NCBI RefSeq assembly: GCF_018499575.1
Contig: NZ_JAHDAP010000002.1
Coordinates: 124,001 to 188,000 of the forward strand
Direction of reading: 5' to 3'
DNA length: 64,000 nucleotides
DNA from: Streptococcus infantis
GTDB lineage: Bacteria; Bacillota; Bacilli; Lactobacillales; Streptococcaceae
Part shown: positions 37,192 through 47,438 of the stretch, piece by piece
How positions within the stretch are numbered: position 1 is the first letter of the stretch
Layout of the letters: each line of letters starts with the position of its first letter
Translations under genes and position numbers: made by a program
The notes under the pieces: generated by a model
What the model saw: the letters and a program-made list of their open reading frames with translations, nothing else
What the model was told of the DNA's origin: nothing
Database searches by the model: none

Positions 37192-38469
37192 ATGTCCCCT
37201 TCAATTCAGTTATTAAAAGACCGCTATTTAAAAAATATCAAAGAAAATCCAGATCTCTATATCGGTATTGAGTTGGAGTTTCCTATCGTTCATACGAAAG
37301 GCCAACCTACAGATATTGAAGTCAGCAAGGACTTGATGCATTTTTTGGTTGATGCTCTCAGTATGGAAGTTGAAAAGGTAGACTGGGAGGGCAATCCGAT
37401 TCAACTTGTAGAACCTAAGAGTCAAGATCGGATTTTGTTTGAAGTTTCTTATACAACCTTGGAATTTGCCTTTGGCAGAGCCCAGACTATCCAAGAGGTC
37501 GAAGGCCGTTTTGAGGCCTATATGAAGGTAATCCAAGAAAAACTAGGAGAAAAGGACCATGCTATCCAGGGTTGGGGGATTCACCCGAACTGGGATCAAA
37601 ATGACAATCGACCTGTGGCCTATCCACGCTACCAGATGCTGATGGATTATCTGCATATGGGAAGTCGTCAAGAAAGAGCTGATTTGCATGATTTTCCGCA
37701 ATATGGAGCTTTTATCTGCGGGAGTCAAGTTCAGTTGGATGTTTCAACATCTAACTACCTGCGTGTTATCAATGCTTTCACCCAGATTGAGGCAGCCAAA
37801 GCTTACCTGTTTGCCAATTCTGAGTTTTCTGGAGCAGACTGGGACACCAAGATTTCACGAGATATTTTTTGGGAAGAATCTATGCATGGGATTTATCCAG
37901 AAAATGTTGGTGTCAATGCAAAACTATTTCAAAATGAGGATGATTTCTTTGATTATCTAGACCGCTCTGCAATTTTTACAGCAGAACGTGATGGGGAAAC
38001 CTACTATTTTTCTCCGATTCGGGCTAGAGATTATTTGGATACTGATGACATTCCTGCCTATACTCTGAATGGCAAAGAAACTCTTCTTGTTCCTCAAGAG
38101 AAGGACTTCCAAACTCACCGTAGCTATCAATTTCAGGACTTAACAACACGAGGGACGGTTGAATTTCGTAGTGTTTGTACGCAACCGCTGGACCGCACCT
38201 TTGCTTCAGCAGCCTTTCATCTAGGTTTGTTGGTGAATCTAGACAAGTTTGAAACTTACCTAGAAACAGCACCTTTCTTTGAGAGATTTGGACGTGACTA
38301 CAAGTCTTTGAGAAGACAGTTTTCTAAGAAAAAACTCACAAATGAGGAAAAAACTGGTATTGTCCAGTTCTCTAAAGACTTACTAGCGATAGCAGAGCAA
38401 GGACTTGAGGTGAGAGGTCAGAGTGAAATGGCTTATTTAGAGCCTTTGAAAGAAGAATTGGACGTATAA
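37192..38469 (+). CDS. Glutamate-cysteine ligase-like protein (GCS family), stand-alone
   Basis: A 425-residue protein with the ATP-grasp-like GCS2 pattern: YIGIELEFPIV near the N-terminus (about 24-34), a YLRVINAF helix, and GTVEFRSVCTQPLDR near residue 320. The family joins glutamate to cysteine or another amine. It lacks the C-terminal ATP-grasp half found in bifunctional GshAB of other streptococci, so it cannot make glutathione alone. Whether cysteine is the true substrate is uncertain. thrC follows 74 bases later with its own -10 box (38507-38512). Confidence 0.75.
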   Translation: MSPSIQLLKDRYLKNIKENPDLYIGIELEFPIVHTKGQPTDIEVSKDLMHFLVDALSMEVEKVDWEGNPIQLVEPKSQDRILFEVSYTTLEFAFGRAQTIQEVEGRFEAYMKVIQEKLGEKDHAIQGWGIHPNWDQNDNRPVAYPRYQMLMDYLHMGSRQERADLHDFPQYGAFICGSQVQLDVSTSNYLRVINAFTQIEAAKAYLFANSEFSGADWDTKISRDIFWEESMHGIYPENVGVNAKLFQNEDDFFDYLDRSAIFTAERDGETYYFSPIRARDYLDTDDIPAYTLNGKETLLVPQEKDFQTHRSYQFQDLTTRGTVEFRSVCTQPLDRTFASAAFHLGLLVNLDKFETYLETAPFFERFGRDYKSLRRQFSKKKLTNEEKTGIVQFSKDLLAIAEQGLEVRGQSEMAYLEPLKEELDV

Positions 38470-38543
38470 TTTTCTCATAACGGAAGAATTTTCTGAAAAA
38501 TCATGATATAATGGATGAGACTATAGATAAAGGATAGAGATTT

Positions 38544-40028
38544 ATGACATTAGTTTATCAATCAACGCGTGATGCGAACAATACAGTAACAGCCAGCCAA
38601 GCGATTTTGCAAGGCTTGGCAACAGATGGAGGCTTGTTTACTCCAGTGAGCTATCCAAAGGTGGACTTGGATTTTGACACATTGAAAGACGCTTCTTACC
38701 AAGAAGTGGCTAAACTTGTCTTGTCAGCCTTCTTAGATGACTTTACAGCTGAAGAGTTGGACTACTGTATCACCAATGCCTATGACAGCAAGTTTGATAC
38801 ACCAGCAATTGCTCCTCTTGTCAAACTCGATGGCCAATACAACTTGGAATTGTTCCACGGCTCAACCATCGCCTTTAAGGATATGGCCTTGTCTATCTTG
38901 CCGTACTTTATGACAACAGCTGCTAAGAAACACGGCTTGGAAAACAAAATTGTCATCTTGACAGCGACATCTGGTGATACTGGGAAAGCTGCTATGGCAG
39001 GGTTCGCGGATGTTCCTGGTACTGAGATTATCGTCTTTTATCCAAAGGATGGTGTCAGCAAGGTACAAGAGTTGCAAATGACCACTCAGACTGGCGACAA
39101 TACTCATGTTATTGCCATCGATGGAAACTTTGACGATGCTCAAACAAACGTGAAACATATGTTCAATGATGTGGCTCTTCGTGAAAAATTGGCAGCCAAC
39201 AAGCTCCAGTTTTCATCAGCCAACTCTATGAATATCGGTCGTTTGGTACCACAGATTGTCTATTATGTGTATGCCTACGCTCAGCTTGTTAAAACTGGTG
39301 AGATTAAGGCTGGTGATAAGGTTAACTTCACAGTACCGACAGGAAACTTCGGTAATATCTTGGCTGCTTTCTACGCTAAACAAATCGGCCTACCCGTCGG
39401 CAAGCTCATCTGTGCTTCAAATGACAACAATGTCTTGACAGACTTCTTTAAAACTCGTGTCTATGACAAGAAACGTGAGTTTAAGGTAACTACTAGTCCA
39501 TCTATGGATATCTTGGTCTCTTCAAACTTGGAGCGTTTGATTTTCCATCTTTTAGGTAATGATGCGGTTAAGACAGCTGAACTCATGAATGCTTTGAATA
39601 ACCAAGGTCAGTATGAATTGACAGATTTTGATGCAGAGATTCTGGATCTCTTTGCAGCAGAGTATGCGACTGAAGCGGAAACAGCAGCAGAAATCAAGCG
39701 TGTTTATCAAACAGATACCTACATTGAGGATCCACATACAGCGGTTGCCTCAGCTGTTTATAAAAAATACCAAGCTGCTACAGGTGATGTGACTAAGACC
39801 GTGATTGCATCAACTGCTAGTCCATACAAATTCCCAGTGGTTGCAGTAGAAGCTGTAACTGGGCAATCAGGTTTGAGCGATTTTGAAGCCTTGGCTCAAC
39901 TACATGAAATTTTAGGAGTAGCAGTGCCACCTGCAGTTGATGGCCTCGAAACAGCTCCCGTTCGTCACAAGACAACGGTTGCGGCGGCAGAGATGCAGAC
40001 TGCAGTAGAAACTTATCTAGGACTTTAA
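38544..40028 (+). CDS. thrC: Threonine synthase
   Basis: A 494-residue PLP enzyme that turns O-phosphohomoserine into threonine. The PLP lysine is Lys112 in STIAFKDMAL. The conserved TATSGDTGKAAMAGF phosphate-binding loop and ANSMNIGRLVPQ follow. The length fits the long (fungal/streptococcal) class. A TGATATAAT promoter lies 32 bases upstream. It ends at a terminator, and homoserine pathway partners are not adjacent. Confidence 0.96.
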   Translation: MTLVYQSTRDANNTVTASQAILQGLATDGGLFTPVSYPKVDLDFDTLKDASYQEVAKLVLSAFLDDFTAEELDYCITNAYDSKFDTPAIAPLVKLDGQYNLELFHGSTIAFKDMALSILPYFMTTAAKKHGLENKIVILTATSGDTGKAAMAGFADVPGTEIIVFYPKDGVSKVQELQMTTQTGDNTHVIAIDGNFDDAQTNVKHMFNDVALREKLAANKLQFSSANSMNIGRLVPQIVYYVYAYAQLVKTGEIKAGDKVNFTVPTGNFGNILAAFYAKQIGLPVGKLICASNDNNVLTDFFKTRVYDKKREFKVTTSPSMDILVSSNLERLIFHLLGNDAVKTAELMNALNNQGQYELTDFDAEILDLFAAEYATEAETAAEIKRVYQTDTYIEDPHTAVASAVYKKYQAATGDVTKTVIASTASPYKFPVVAVEAVTGQSGLSDFEALAQLHEILGVAVPPAVDGLETAPVRHKTTVAAAEMQTAVETYLGL

Positions 40029-40040
40029 AAGAGAGGAAGT

Positions 40041-40074
40041 AAACTCGGTTGGGAAACTAACTGAGTTTCTTTTC
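40041..40074 (+). terminator. Terminator of thrC
   Basis: AAACTCGGTT pairs with AACTGAGTTT (one G-U) around an eight-base loop, followed by TCTTTT. Confidence 0.8.
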
Positions 40075-40088
40075 ATCAGGAGGAAGGA

Positions 40089-41369
40089 TTGTTTAAGAAA
40101 AATAAGGATATTCTCAACATTGCTCTGCCAGCCATGGGTGAAAATTTCTTGCAGATGCTCATGGGGATGGTAGATAGCTACTTGGTGGCACACTTGGGGT
40201 TGATCGCCATTTCGGGTGTGTCTGTAGCTGGAAATATGATCACCATTTATCAGGCTATTTTTATTGCCTTGGGAGCAGCAATTTCTAGTGTCATTTCAAA
40301 GAGTGTGGGACAGAAAGATCAGTCTAGACTAGCCTACCATGTAACAGAAGCTCTCAAGATAACCTTGCTATTGAGTTTAATTTTAGGTGGCTTGTCCATC
40401 TTTGCAGGTCAAGAGATGATTGGTCTTTTGGGGACAGAAGCGTCTGTAGCTGAGAGCGGTGGACTTTACCTATCATTGGTGGGTGGTTCAATTGTTCTCT
40501 TGGGCTTGATGACTAGTTTGGGGGCTTTGATTCGCGCTACCCACAATCCTCGACTTCCGCTATATGTTAGTTTTTTATCCAATGCTTTAAATATCCTTTT
40601 CTCAAGTGTTGCCATTTTTATTTTTGATATGGGAATAGCTGGGGTGGCTTGGGGGACTATTTTGTCTCGTTTGGTTGGGGTTGTAATCTTGTGGTCACAA
40701 TTAAAACTTCCATATGCAAGGCCAAGTTTGAGGCTGGATAAAGACCTGCTGACCTTGGCTTTACCTGCTGCTGGAGAACGTCTCATGATGAGGGCTGGTG
40801 ATGTCGTCATTATTGCCTTGGTTGTTTCCTTTGGGACGGAAGCCGTCGCGGGAAATGCTATTGGTGAAGTTTTGACACAGTTTAATTACATGCCTGCCTT
40901 TGGTGTTGCTACAGCAACAGTCATGCAGGTAGCTCGAGCGGTTGGAGAGAATAATTGGGCAAGGGTGGACAAACTAAGTAAGCAAACTTTTTGGTTGTCT
41001 TTCTTTCTCATGTTGCCCTTGACGCTTAGTATCTATGCTCTCGGGACACCACTAAGCTATCTCTACACCAGCGATCCTGTGGCTATTGAGGCCAGTGTTT
41101 TAGTGACTCTTTTTTCACTTTTAGGAACTCCTATGACAACGGGAACGGTCATTTATACGGCTGTCTGGCAAGGTTTGGGAAATGCCCGACTTCCCTTTTA
41201 TGCGACAAGTATTGGGATGTGGTGTATCCGTATCGGAACAGGCTATCTGATGGGAATTATTCTTGGTTGGGGCTTGCCAGGTATTTGGGCTGGAACCTTA
41301 TTGGACAATGGTTTTCGATGGTTTTTCCTCCGCTATCGTTACAAATCTTATATGACATTGAAAGGATAA
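40089..41369 (+). CDS. MATE-family efflux transporter
   Basis: A 426-residue membrane protein with twelve predicted spans in two halves, the MATE layout, with an opening LNIALPAMGENFLQMLMGMVDSYLV. Such carriers export cationic drugs or metabolites in exchange for Na+ or H+. The start is TTG at 40089, five bases after AGGAGG; no ATG with a site is nearby. The HAD phosphatase gene begins three bases after its stop. Confidence 0.93.
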   Translation: MFKKNKDILNIALPAMGENFLQMLMGMVDSYLVAHLGLIAISGVSVAGNMITIYQAIFIALGAAISSVISKSVGQKDQSRLAYHVTEALKITLLLSLILGGLSIFAGQEMIGLLGTEASVAESGGLYLSLVGGSIVLLGLMTSLGALIRATHNPRLPLYVSFLSNALNILFSSVAIFIFDMGIAGVAWGTILSRLVGVVILWSQLKLPYARPSLRLDKDLLTLALPAAGERLMMRAGDVVIIALVVSFGTEAVAGNAIGEVLTQFNYMPAFGVATATVMQVARAVGENNWARVDKLSKQTFWLSFFLMLPLTLSIYALGTPLSYLYTSDPVAIEASVLVTLFSLLGTPMTTGTVIYTAVWQGLGNARLPFYATSIGMWCIRIGTGYLMGIILGWGLPGIWAGTLLDNGFRWFFLRYRYKSYMTLKG

Positions 41370-41372
41370 GAA

Positions 41373-41987
41373 ATGCAAGGAACAGCTTTTATCTGGGATT
41401 TAGACGGGACCTTATTGGACTCCTATGAAGCTATTTTGTCAGGAATTGAGGAAACCTATGCACAGTTTTCCATTCCCTATAATAAGGAAGAAGTTCGAGC
41501 TTTTATCTTGAAATATTCTGTTCAGGATTTATTGGAGCAAGTTGCAGAAGAGAGAGGACTAGATTTAGGGCTTCTCAATCAAGTTCGTGCTCAGAGCTTG
41601 GCTGAAAAGAATGCTCAGGTCGTCTTGATGCCCGGTGCGCGTGAGGTTTTAGCCTGGGCGGACAAGCAAGGAATTCAGCAATTTGTCTACACCCACAAAG
41701 GTGACAATGCCTTCTCTATTTTACGGGATTTAGGGCTAGATTCTTATTTCGCAGAAATTTTGACAAGTCAGAGTGGTTTTGCTCGGAAACCAAATCCAGA
41801 AGCAGCTACCTACCTTATCAATAAGTATCATTTAAAACCAGATCGCACCTATTATATAGGGGACCGCACCTTGGATATCGAATTCGCTCAGAATAGTGGC
41901 ATCCAGAGTATCAATTTCCTTGAAACTCCGGTGGATTGCAATTATCAGATTACTAGTTTAGAGGATATTCCTTCTCTCTTTTTTTGA
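41373..41987 (+). CDS. HAD-superfamily phosphatase (subfamily IA)
   Basis: A 204-residue hydrolase. Motif I is WDLDGTLLDS with nucleophile Asp9, motif II lies in FVYTHKGD, the lysine of motif III is in GFARKPNPEA and motif IV is YIGDRTLDIEFA. The cap is helical as in phosphoglycolate phosphatase-type enzymes. It is coupled to the MATE gene. Substrate is unknown. Confidence 0.9.
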   Translation: MQGTAFIWDLDGTLLDSYEAILSGIEETYAQFSIPYNKEEVRAFILKYSVQDLLEQVAEERGLDLGLLNQVRAQSLAEKNAQVVLMPGAREVLAWADKQGIQQFVYTHKGDNAFSILRDLGLDSYFAEILTSQSGFARKPNPEAATYLINKYHLKPDRTYYIGDRTLDIEFAQNSGIQSINFLETPVDCNYQITSLEDIPSLFF

Positions 41988-42016
41988 AAGTTTTATGAAA
42001 GAGAGTATGTCAGATT

Positions 42017-42063
42017 TGTAACAAAATACAAACAAACTATTTCAATTAAGGTGGTTTGTTACA
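42017..42063 (+). promoter_or_regulatory. Inverted repeat upstream of the LysM gene
   Basis: TGTAACAAA (42017-42025) and TTTGTTACA (42055-42063) form a perfect 9-bp inverted repeat. Its arms resemble the TGTWAH half-sites bound by VicR/WalR, whose regulon in pneumococcus includes LysM wall proteins. The second half-site at the proper five-base spacing is poor, so VicR binding is only a possibility. Confidence 0.35.
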
Positions 42064-42086
42064 GAGTTTAGACAGTTTTATTAAAT

Positions 42087-42107
42087 AGCCCCCAAAGGGC
42101 TTTTTTT
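42087..42107 (+). terminator. Terminator before the LysM gene
   Basis: AGCCC / GGGCT around CCAAA, followed by seven T. It closes either the MATE-HAD transcript or a short RNA from the 41.99-42.1 kb interval. The LysM gene's extended -10 (TGTTATGAT, 42120-42128) follows. Confidence 0.8.
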
Positions 42108-42164
42108 CTTTTTCCTTTGTGTTATGATAGAAAGGTACTACATTTGAAAAGGAGTTCGAATAGT

Positions 42165-43283
42165 ATGAAGAAACGAATTATTTTAGCATCAACAGTAGCT
42201 CTATCACTTGCCCCTACCTTGGCAACTCAAGCAGAAGAAATTGTATGGTCACCACGTACAGTTGAGCAAATTCAAAACGATGTTGCTAAAAGTGAAAACA
42301 AAACAAGTTATACAATTAAGTATGGAGATACCCTAAGCACAATCGCAGAGGCTTTGGGAATTGACTTAAATGTCCTTGCAAACTTGAACAAAATCACGAA
42401 TATTGATTTGATTTTCCCAGAAACTGTACTGACTACAATTGTTAACGAAAATGAAGAAGTAACAGAGGTTGAGGTTTATACACCTCAAGAAGTAGGTTCT
42501 GATGTAGCAAGTGCAACAGCAGATTTAACAACGAATCAAGTAACGGTAGATGAGCAAACTGTTCAAGTCGAAGATTTGACACAACCAGTTGAAGAAACAG
42601 AAGTTGTAACAGAAACAACCGAAGTCACTACTGAAGCTACAACTGAAGCTGTAGCAGAAACAACAGTATCTTCAGAAGCAATAACAGAGGCAGTAACAGA
42701 AGCACCTGCCACTGAGGAAACAACTACAACGACAGCTGAGCCAACAACAGAAGCAACAACTGAAGCTGTAACAGCAGCGCCTGTAGTGGAAGAAACAACA
42801 ACACAAGCCACTACTGAAGCAACAACAGAAGCACAGTCAGCACCAGAAACTTACCAAGCTGAACCAAGCCAAGGAGCATCAACAACTTATGCAGCACCAG
42901 CGGCACCTGATTATGCAAGTATTGCAGCAACAAAATCTGAAAATGCAGGTCTTCAACCACAAACAGCTGCATTTAAAGAAGAAGTAGCTAACTTGTTTGG
43001 TATCACATCATTTAGTGGTTACCGTCCAGGAGATAGTGGGGATCACGGAAAAGGTCTTGCTATTGACTTCATGGTTCCAGTAAGTTCAGCACTCGGTGAT
43101 CAAATTGCAGATTACGCCATCCAAAATATGGCTAGCCGTGGCATCAGCTACATCATCTGGAAACAACGTTTCTATGCACCATTCGATAGCAAATATGGAC
43201 CAGCCTACACATGGAATCCAATGCCAGACCGTGGTAGCGTAACAGAAAACCACTATGACCACGTTCACGTATCTATGAACTAA
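42165..43283 (+). CDS. Secreted LysM protein with VanY/M15-like C-terminal domain
   Basis: A 372-residue exported protein. The signal peptide (1-24, MKKRIILASTVALSLAPTLA) precedes one LysM domain (about 49-92, TIKYGDTLSTIAEALGIDL) that binds peptidoglycan. A long Thr/Glu/Ala linker (about 140-250) follows. The C-terminal domain (about 270-372) has DHGKGLAIDF and HYDHVHVS, the spacing of zinc ligands in M15-type carboxypeptidases. It is probably a wall hydrolase; the pneumococcal counterpart is in the VicRK regulon by recall. Confidence 0.85.
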   Translation: MKKRIILASTVALSLAPTLATQAEEIVWSPRTVEQIQNDVAKSENKTSYTIKYGDTLSTIAEALGIDLNVLANLNKITNIDLIFPETVLTTIVNENEEVTEVEVYTPQEVGSDVASATADLTTNQVTVDEQTVQVEDLTQPVEETEVVTETTEVTTEATTEAVAETTVSSEAITEAVTEAPATEETTTTTAEPTTEATTEAVTAAPVVEETTTQATTEATTEAQSAPETYQAEPSQGASTTYAAPAAPDYASIAATKSENAGLQPQTAAFKEEVANLFGITSFSGYRPGDSGDHGKGLAIDFMVPVSSALGDQIADYAIQNMASRGISYIIWKQRFYAPFDSKYGPAYTWNPMPDRGSVTENHYDHVHVSMN

Positions 43284-43291
43284 GAATAATC

Positions 43292-43327
43292 AGAAGCTAT
43301 ACATTTAAAAGTGTAGCTTCTTTTTTT
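43292..43327 (+). terminator. Terminator of the LysM gene
   Basis: AGAAGCTA pairs with TAGCTTCT, extended by ACA/TGT, with an A-rich loop and a run of seven T. Confidence 0.85.
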
Positions 43328-43433
43328 GTAAAAATAGTATTTACAAGTGAAAAAAAATATCAAACATGATAAAATGTAAGCGAATACAAAACCATACCAG
43401 CGATTTTAAGCATAGAGAGAAAGGATGATAAAG

Positions 43434-44297
43434 ATGACAAAACGATTAAAAACTCCATTTGAGAAAACAAGAGATGATTTTGAAGAGGAATTTTGCGGAG
43501 AAATTGTTGAGCTCTTGATTTTTACCTTCCAAAATGTAAGTGGAGCAATCTCCTTAAAAGATGGATGCAAGGTACCGTCAGTAAATTTTAAAGCTAGTGT
43601 CAATGTCGCAACCCAGGAATTCTCTGAACGTGAAGGACGTTTGGAATGGCTCCTGACTCCTGAGGAATTTGAAGAAAAGCGATGGGGATTTAGTTTTGAA
43701 CCCTACAAAATTCATCGGATCAAATGTCAAAAACGCCCCTTTATGGAGCTAGAGCCATATATGTCAGAAGTAGCTAACAACTGCTATCGTTTGCTGGAAT
43801 ACCTAGATGACCAATCCACAGATGCTAGGTTAGAGACCTTGATTGAAGCCTACCAAAAACCAGTCATCATAAAAGACGATATTGGTGAATTCACCTTAAA
43901 TAGAGCCTATTCTTGGTTTGAAGGCTTCATCACTTATGAGAGCGGTAAGATTCATGCTATGTTTGATGCGGGTGCAGATGAAAGTCTTCCTCCAAGTTCT
44001 TTTGATGATTTAAAGAAATTTATGGGATCTTTCCAAGTTCAAGATGCTAAGATTAAAGACTATATCGTCAAAGAACTGTGGGAAACAGCTCAAGACTGGA
44101 TTGATTCAGATGAAAATGATGTGGAGTTAACAGAAGAGTATTTTACCAACTCACTTTCCTTGAGTGAACTATCGATCAACGAAGATGGGGAATTGACCCT
44201 CTACTATGATGATAGCGAGGAAATTTTTGCAGGCCATGCCATTGAAGTCGTCATTGATAAAGAGGGAGAAATCCTTCGAGCAGATTTGGTAGGTTAG
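43434..44297 (+). CDS. DUF2262/DUF7021-like cytoplasmic protein
   Basis: A 287-residue acidic soluble protein without signal or membrane segment. Residues 20-120 (region of EIVELLIFTFQNVSGAISL) and 125-285 (region of SLSELSINEDGELTLYYDD) look like two domains; the second resembles DUF2262. Function is unknown. I choose ATG 43434, eight bases after AAAGG; an in-frame ATG at 43425 abuts that site. It is monocistronic, bounded by terminators on both sides. Confidence 0.65.
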   Translation: MTKRLKTPFEKTRDDFEEEFCGEIVELLIFTFQNVSGAISLKDGCKVPSVNFKASVNVATQEFSEREGRLEWLLTPEEFEEKRWGFSFEPYKIHRIKCQKRPFMELEPYMSEVANNCYRLLEYLDDQSTDARLETLIEAYQKPVIIKDDIGEFTLNRAYSWFEGFITYESGKIHAMFDAGADESLPPSSFDDLKKFMGSFQVQDAKIKDYIVKELWETAQDWIDSDENDVELTEEYFTNSLSLSELSINEDGELTLYYDDSEEIFAGHAIEVVIDKEGEILRADLVG

Positions 44298-44321
44298 TGC
44301 TGGGTTTTATCTAGAATATAA

Positions 44322-44364
44322 AAAAACATAGCCTTTTGGGATTAAAACCAAGAGGCTATTTTTT
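44322..44364 (+). terminator. Terminator after the DUF2262-like gene
   Basis: AAAAAACATAGCCTTTTGG and CCAAGAGGCTATTTTTT form a long stem with one or two irregular pairs around GATTAAAA. Confidence 0.85.
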
Positions 44365-44381
44365 CGGAGTGAGCAAAATAG

Positions 44382-44429
44382 TTGCATTTTTAATCTGCTT
44401 GTATTATACTTGATAAGTCAATAGTTGAC
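44382..44429 (+). promoter_or_regulatory. Promoter and operator of the MarR-DUF1304 operon
   Basis: TTGCAT (44382-44387), 17 bases, TATACT (44405-44410). Just downstream is the palindrome GTCAA-TAG-TTGAC (44417-44429), with further TTGACAAATCAA and TGTTAAC elements before the ribosome-binding site. This fits autorepression by the MarR protein. Confidence 0.65.
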
Positions 44430-44456
44430 AAATCAAATGTTAACAAGGGAATAGAA

Positions 44457-44882
44457 ATGTCAGAAATCAATGAATTACTGTACCAGCTCCATTTAGTAGA
44501 TCAGACCATTACTCAACTTTTTGAGAAACAATTGGGAATTAGTTTAACCCGCTATCAAATTCTGCAGTTTTTATTGCAAAAGTCACCCTGTAACCAAACT
44601 GCCGTTCAAGAGAAGTTACAGATTGACCAGGCAGCCTTGACCCGTCATTTTAAGGTTTTAGAGTCAGAGGGCTATGTTAGTCGCAAGCGCAATCCAATCA
44701 ATCAGCGAGAAGTTTTAGTTGAATTAACCCAAGAAGCCAAGAATCAACTATTAGTTAATCCGCCTAAACATCACTTGCGAGTGAAGGAACAGATGGAGAA
44801 CATCTTATCGCCTGGTGAGCAGAAAGAACTGACAACCATACTGACAAAACTAGTCTCAGGTTTAGAAAAAATAGAATTTTAA
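44457..44882 (+). CDS. MarR-family transcriptional regulator
   Basis: A 141-residue winged-helix regulator. The recognition region is QTAVQEKLQIDQAALTRHFK (about 53-72), followed by the wing SRKRNPINQREVLVELT. Helices at both ends would form the dimer interface. AAGGGAAT precedes the start. It is transcribed with the DUF1304 gene ten bases later and probably represses that pair through the palindrome at 44417-44429. Inducer unknown. Confidence 0.92.
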   Translation: MSEINELLYQLHLVDQTITQLFEKQLGISLTRYQILQFLLQKSPCNQTAVQEKLQIDQAALTRHFKVLESEGYVSRKRNPINQREVLVELTQEAKNQLLVNPPKHHLRVKEQMENILSPGEQKELTTILTKLVSGLEKIEF

Positions 44883-44892
44883 GGAGAACACT

Positions 44893-45255
44893 ATGTCAAT
44901 CATTACTACTGTTTTAGCAACTATTGTTGCCCTCGAACATTTTTATATCTTTTATTTGGAGAGTATCGCAACCCAATCAGACGCAACCAGCCGAGTCTTT
45001 AATATGGAAAAGGCAGAGTTGACTCGACCCTCAGTCACCTCACTGTTTAAAAACCAAGGGATTTATAATGCCTTGATAGGGGTATTTCTTATCTATGGGA
45101 TTTATTTCTCACATAGCTTAGAAATCGTAACAATCTTTGTTTTATTTGTCATAGGAGCAGCGACTTATGGCGCTTTAACAGCAGATAAAAAAATCATTCT
45201 AAAGCAAGGTGGTCCAGCGATCATAACTCTTTTGAGTATTCTCTTTTTAAAATAA
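44893..45255 (+). CDS. DUF1304 membrane protein
   Basis: A 120-residue protein with four predicted spans. It begins with the family pattern VLATIVALEHFYIFYLES and has NQGIYNALIGVFL near residue 55. DUF1304 proteins are common next to MarR regulators, but their role is unsettled. AAGGAG precedes the ATG, and a terminator follows directly. Confidence 0.9.
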   Translation: MSIITTVLATIVALEHFYIFYLESIATQSDATSRVFNMEKAELTRPSVTSLFKNQGIYNALIGVFLIYGIYFSHSLEIVTIFVLFVIGAATYGALTADKKIILKQGGPAIITLLSILFLK

Positions 45256-45259
45256 AAAT

Positions 45260-45292
45260 AACCAGCACTTTCTATGAAGGTGCTGGTTTTTA
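45260..45292. terminator. Terminator between DUF1304 and DUF975 genes
   Basis: AACCAGCAC / GTGCTGGTT with TTTTT after it on the plus strand and A-rich sequence before it that gives Us on the minus strand. Confidence 0.85.
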
Positions 45293-45302
45293 ATAACTGA
45301 TC

Positions 45303-46160
45303 TTAAACTTTTCTCCGCTTGATTTCAAGCAGCCTTTGATAGAAGAAGATTTGGCTACTATAGATATAAGGGAAGATAGAGATACTTGCGATTCCAAAGC
45401 TAATCCAGATAAGGATATACCAAGGAAGTAGCTGTAAATCAAGGACAAAGCGTTGGAATTTATAGCCTTTCATGAGAAAGCGGCTGGTATGCAGCACGCG
45501 ACTCGGTTTGGCAATTCCGATTGCAAGGGTGTCACATAAAAGTAGTTCAACTTGGGAATAGGCGTAATATTGCGGTAGATAGATAAGGGTTCCCAAAATC
45601 ATGATTAGGATGCTACCAAAGAAGTAGAGTGCAAAAGTAAGTAGGAAATGTTCGATATCTGGATTGGTGACGTCGACAGATGGAAATTCGGGATGAAGTT
45701 CCACAAATTTACGAGCCATTGCACTGCTATAAAAGAGCAAGTAGACTCCAAAAAGATTAGGGATGCTCCATAAAAAGAGATAGAAACGCTTGAGTAAGAG
45801 CGTTAGAAAAGTTTGGGTAAAGAAGCGGTTGTCAAGTAAGGACAGACTATCTTTAAAGGACAGCTCTATCTCAGAAATTCTGTAAAGATTAATCGTAGTA
45901 AAGAGAGCACCAGCTAGGATGATGGAACTTGTAAATCCAACAGCTATTGGAAAGAGAGCAGACTGAATCGTGGTCCCTAGAAAGTTCAAGAAGGACTGTT
46001 CAAGAATGCCTTCATCAAGTAGGGATAAAGGTCTGATAAAGCTAGACAGAATCAAGAGAATACTTGGGAATAAAAAGACAAGCAACAAGCGAGGGTGCTC
46101 GGCTTGAAATTGTCTAGCCTGCTCGCGAACTTCTTTTAAATTAATTTTTGGGTACTTCAT
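45303..46160 (-). CDS. DUF975-family membrane protein
   Basis: A 285-residue protein that begins MKYPKINLKEVREQARQFQ, typical of DUF975, followed by about five to six spans (first at 30-48). Function is unknown. The true start is 46160; the open frame extends 44 codons further but only into promoter DNA. The ATG follows the -10 box by six bases, so the mRNA is likely leaderless. Confidence 0.87.
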   Translation of the reverse strand: MKYPKINLKEVREQARQFQAEHPRLLLVFLFPSILLILSSFIRPLSLLDEGILEQSFLNFLGTTIQSALFPIAVGFTSSIILAGALFTTINLYRISEIELSFKDSLSLLDNRFFTQTFLTLLLKRFYLFLWSIPNLFGVYLLFYSSAMARKFVELHPEFPSVDVTNPDIEHFLLTFALYFFGSILIMILGTLIYLPQYYAYSQVELLLCDTLAIGIAKPSRVLHTSRFLMKGYKFQRFVLDLQLLPWYILIWISFGIASISIFPYIYSSQIFFYQRLLEIKRRKV

Positions 46161-46166
46161 TCTTTC

Positions 46167-46174
46167 ATTATACC
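46167..46174 (-). promoter_or_regulatory. Extended -10 promoter giving a probable leaderless DUF975 mRNA
   Basis: Minus-strand TGGTATAAT ends at 46167; GAAAGA separates it from the ATG at 46160. Confidence 0.65.
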
Positions 46175-46190
46175 ATAGTTCGTGACAGTT

Positions 46191-47419
<1,229 letters not shown>

Positions 47420-47438
47420 ATTTAACTTAATGTCAGCT

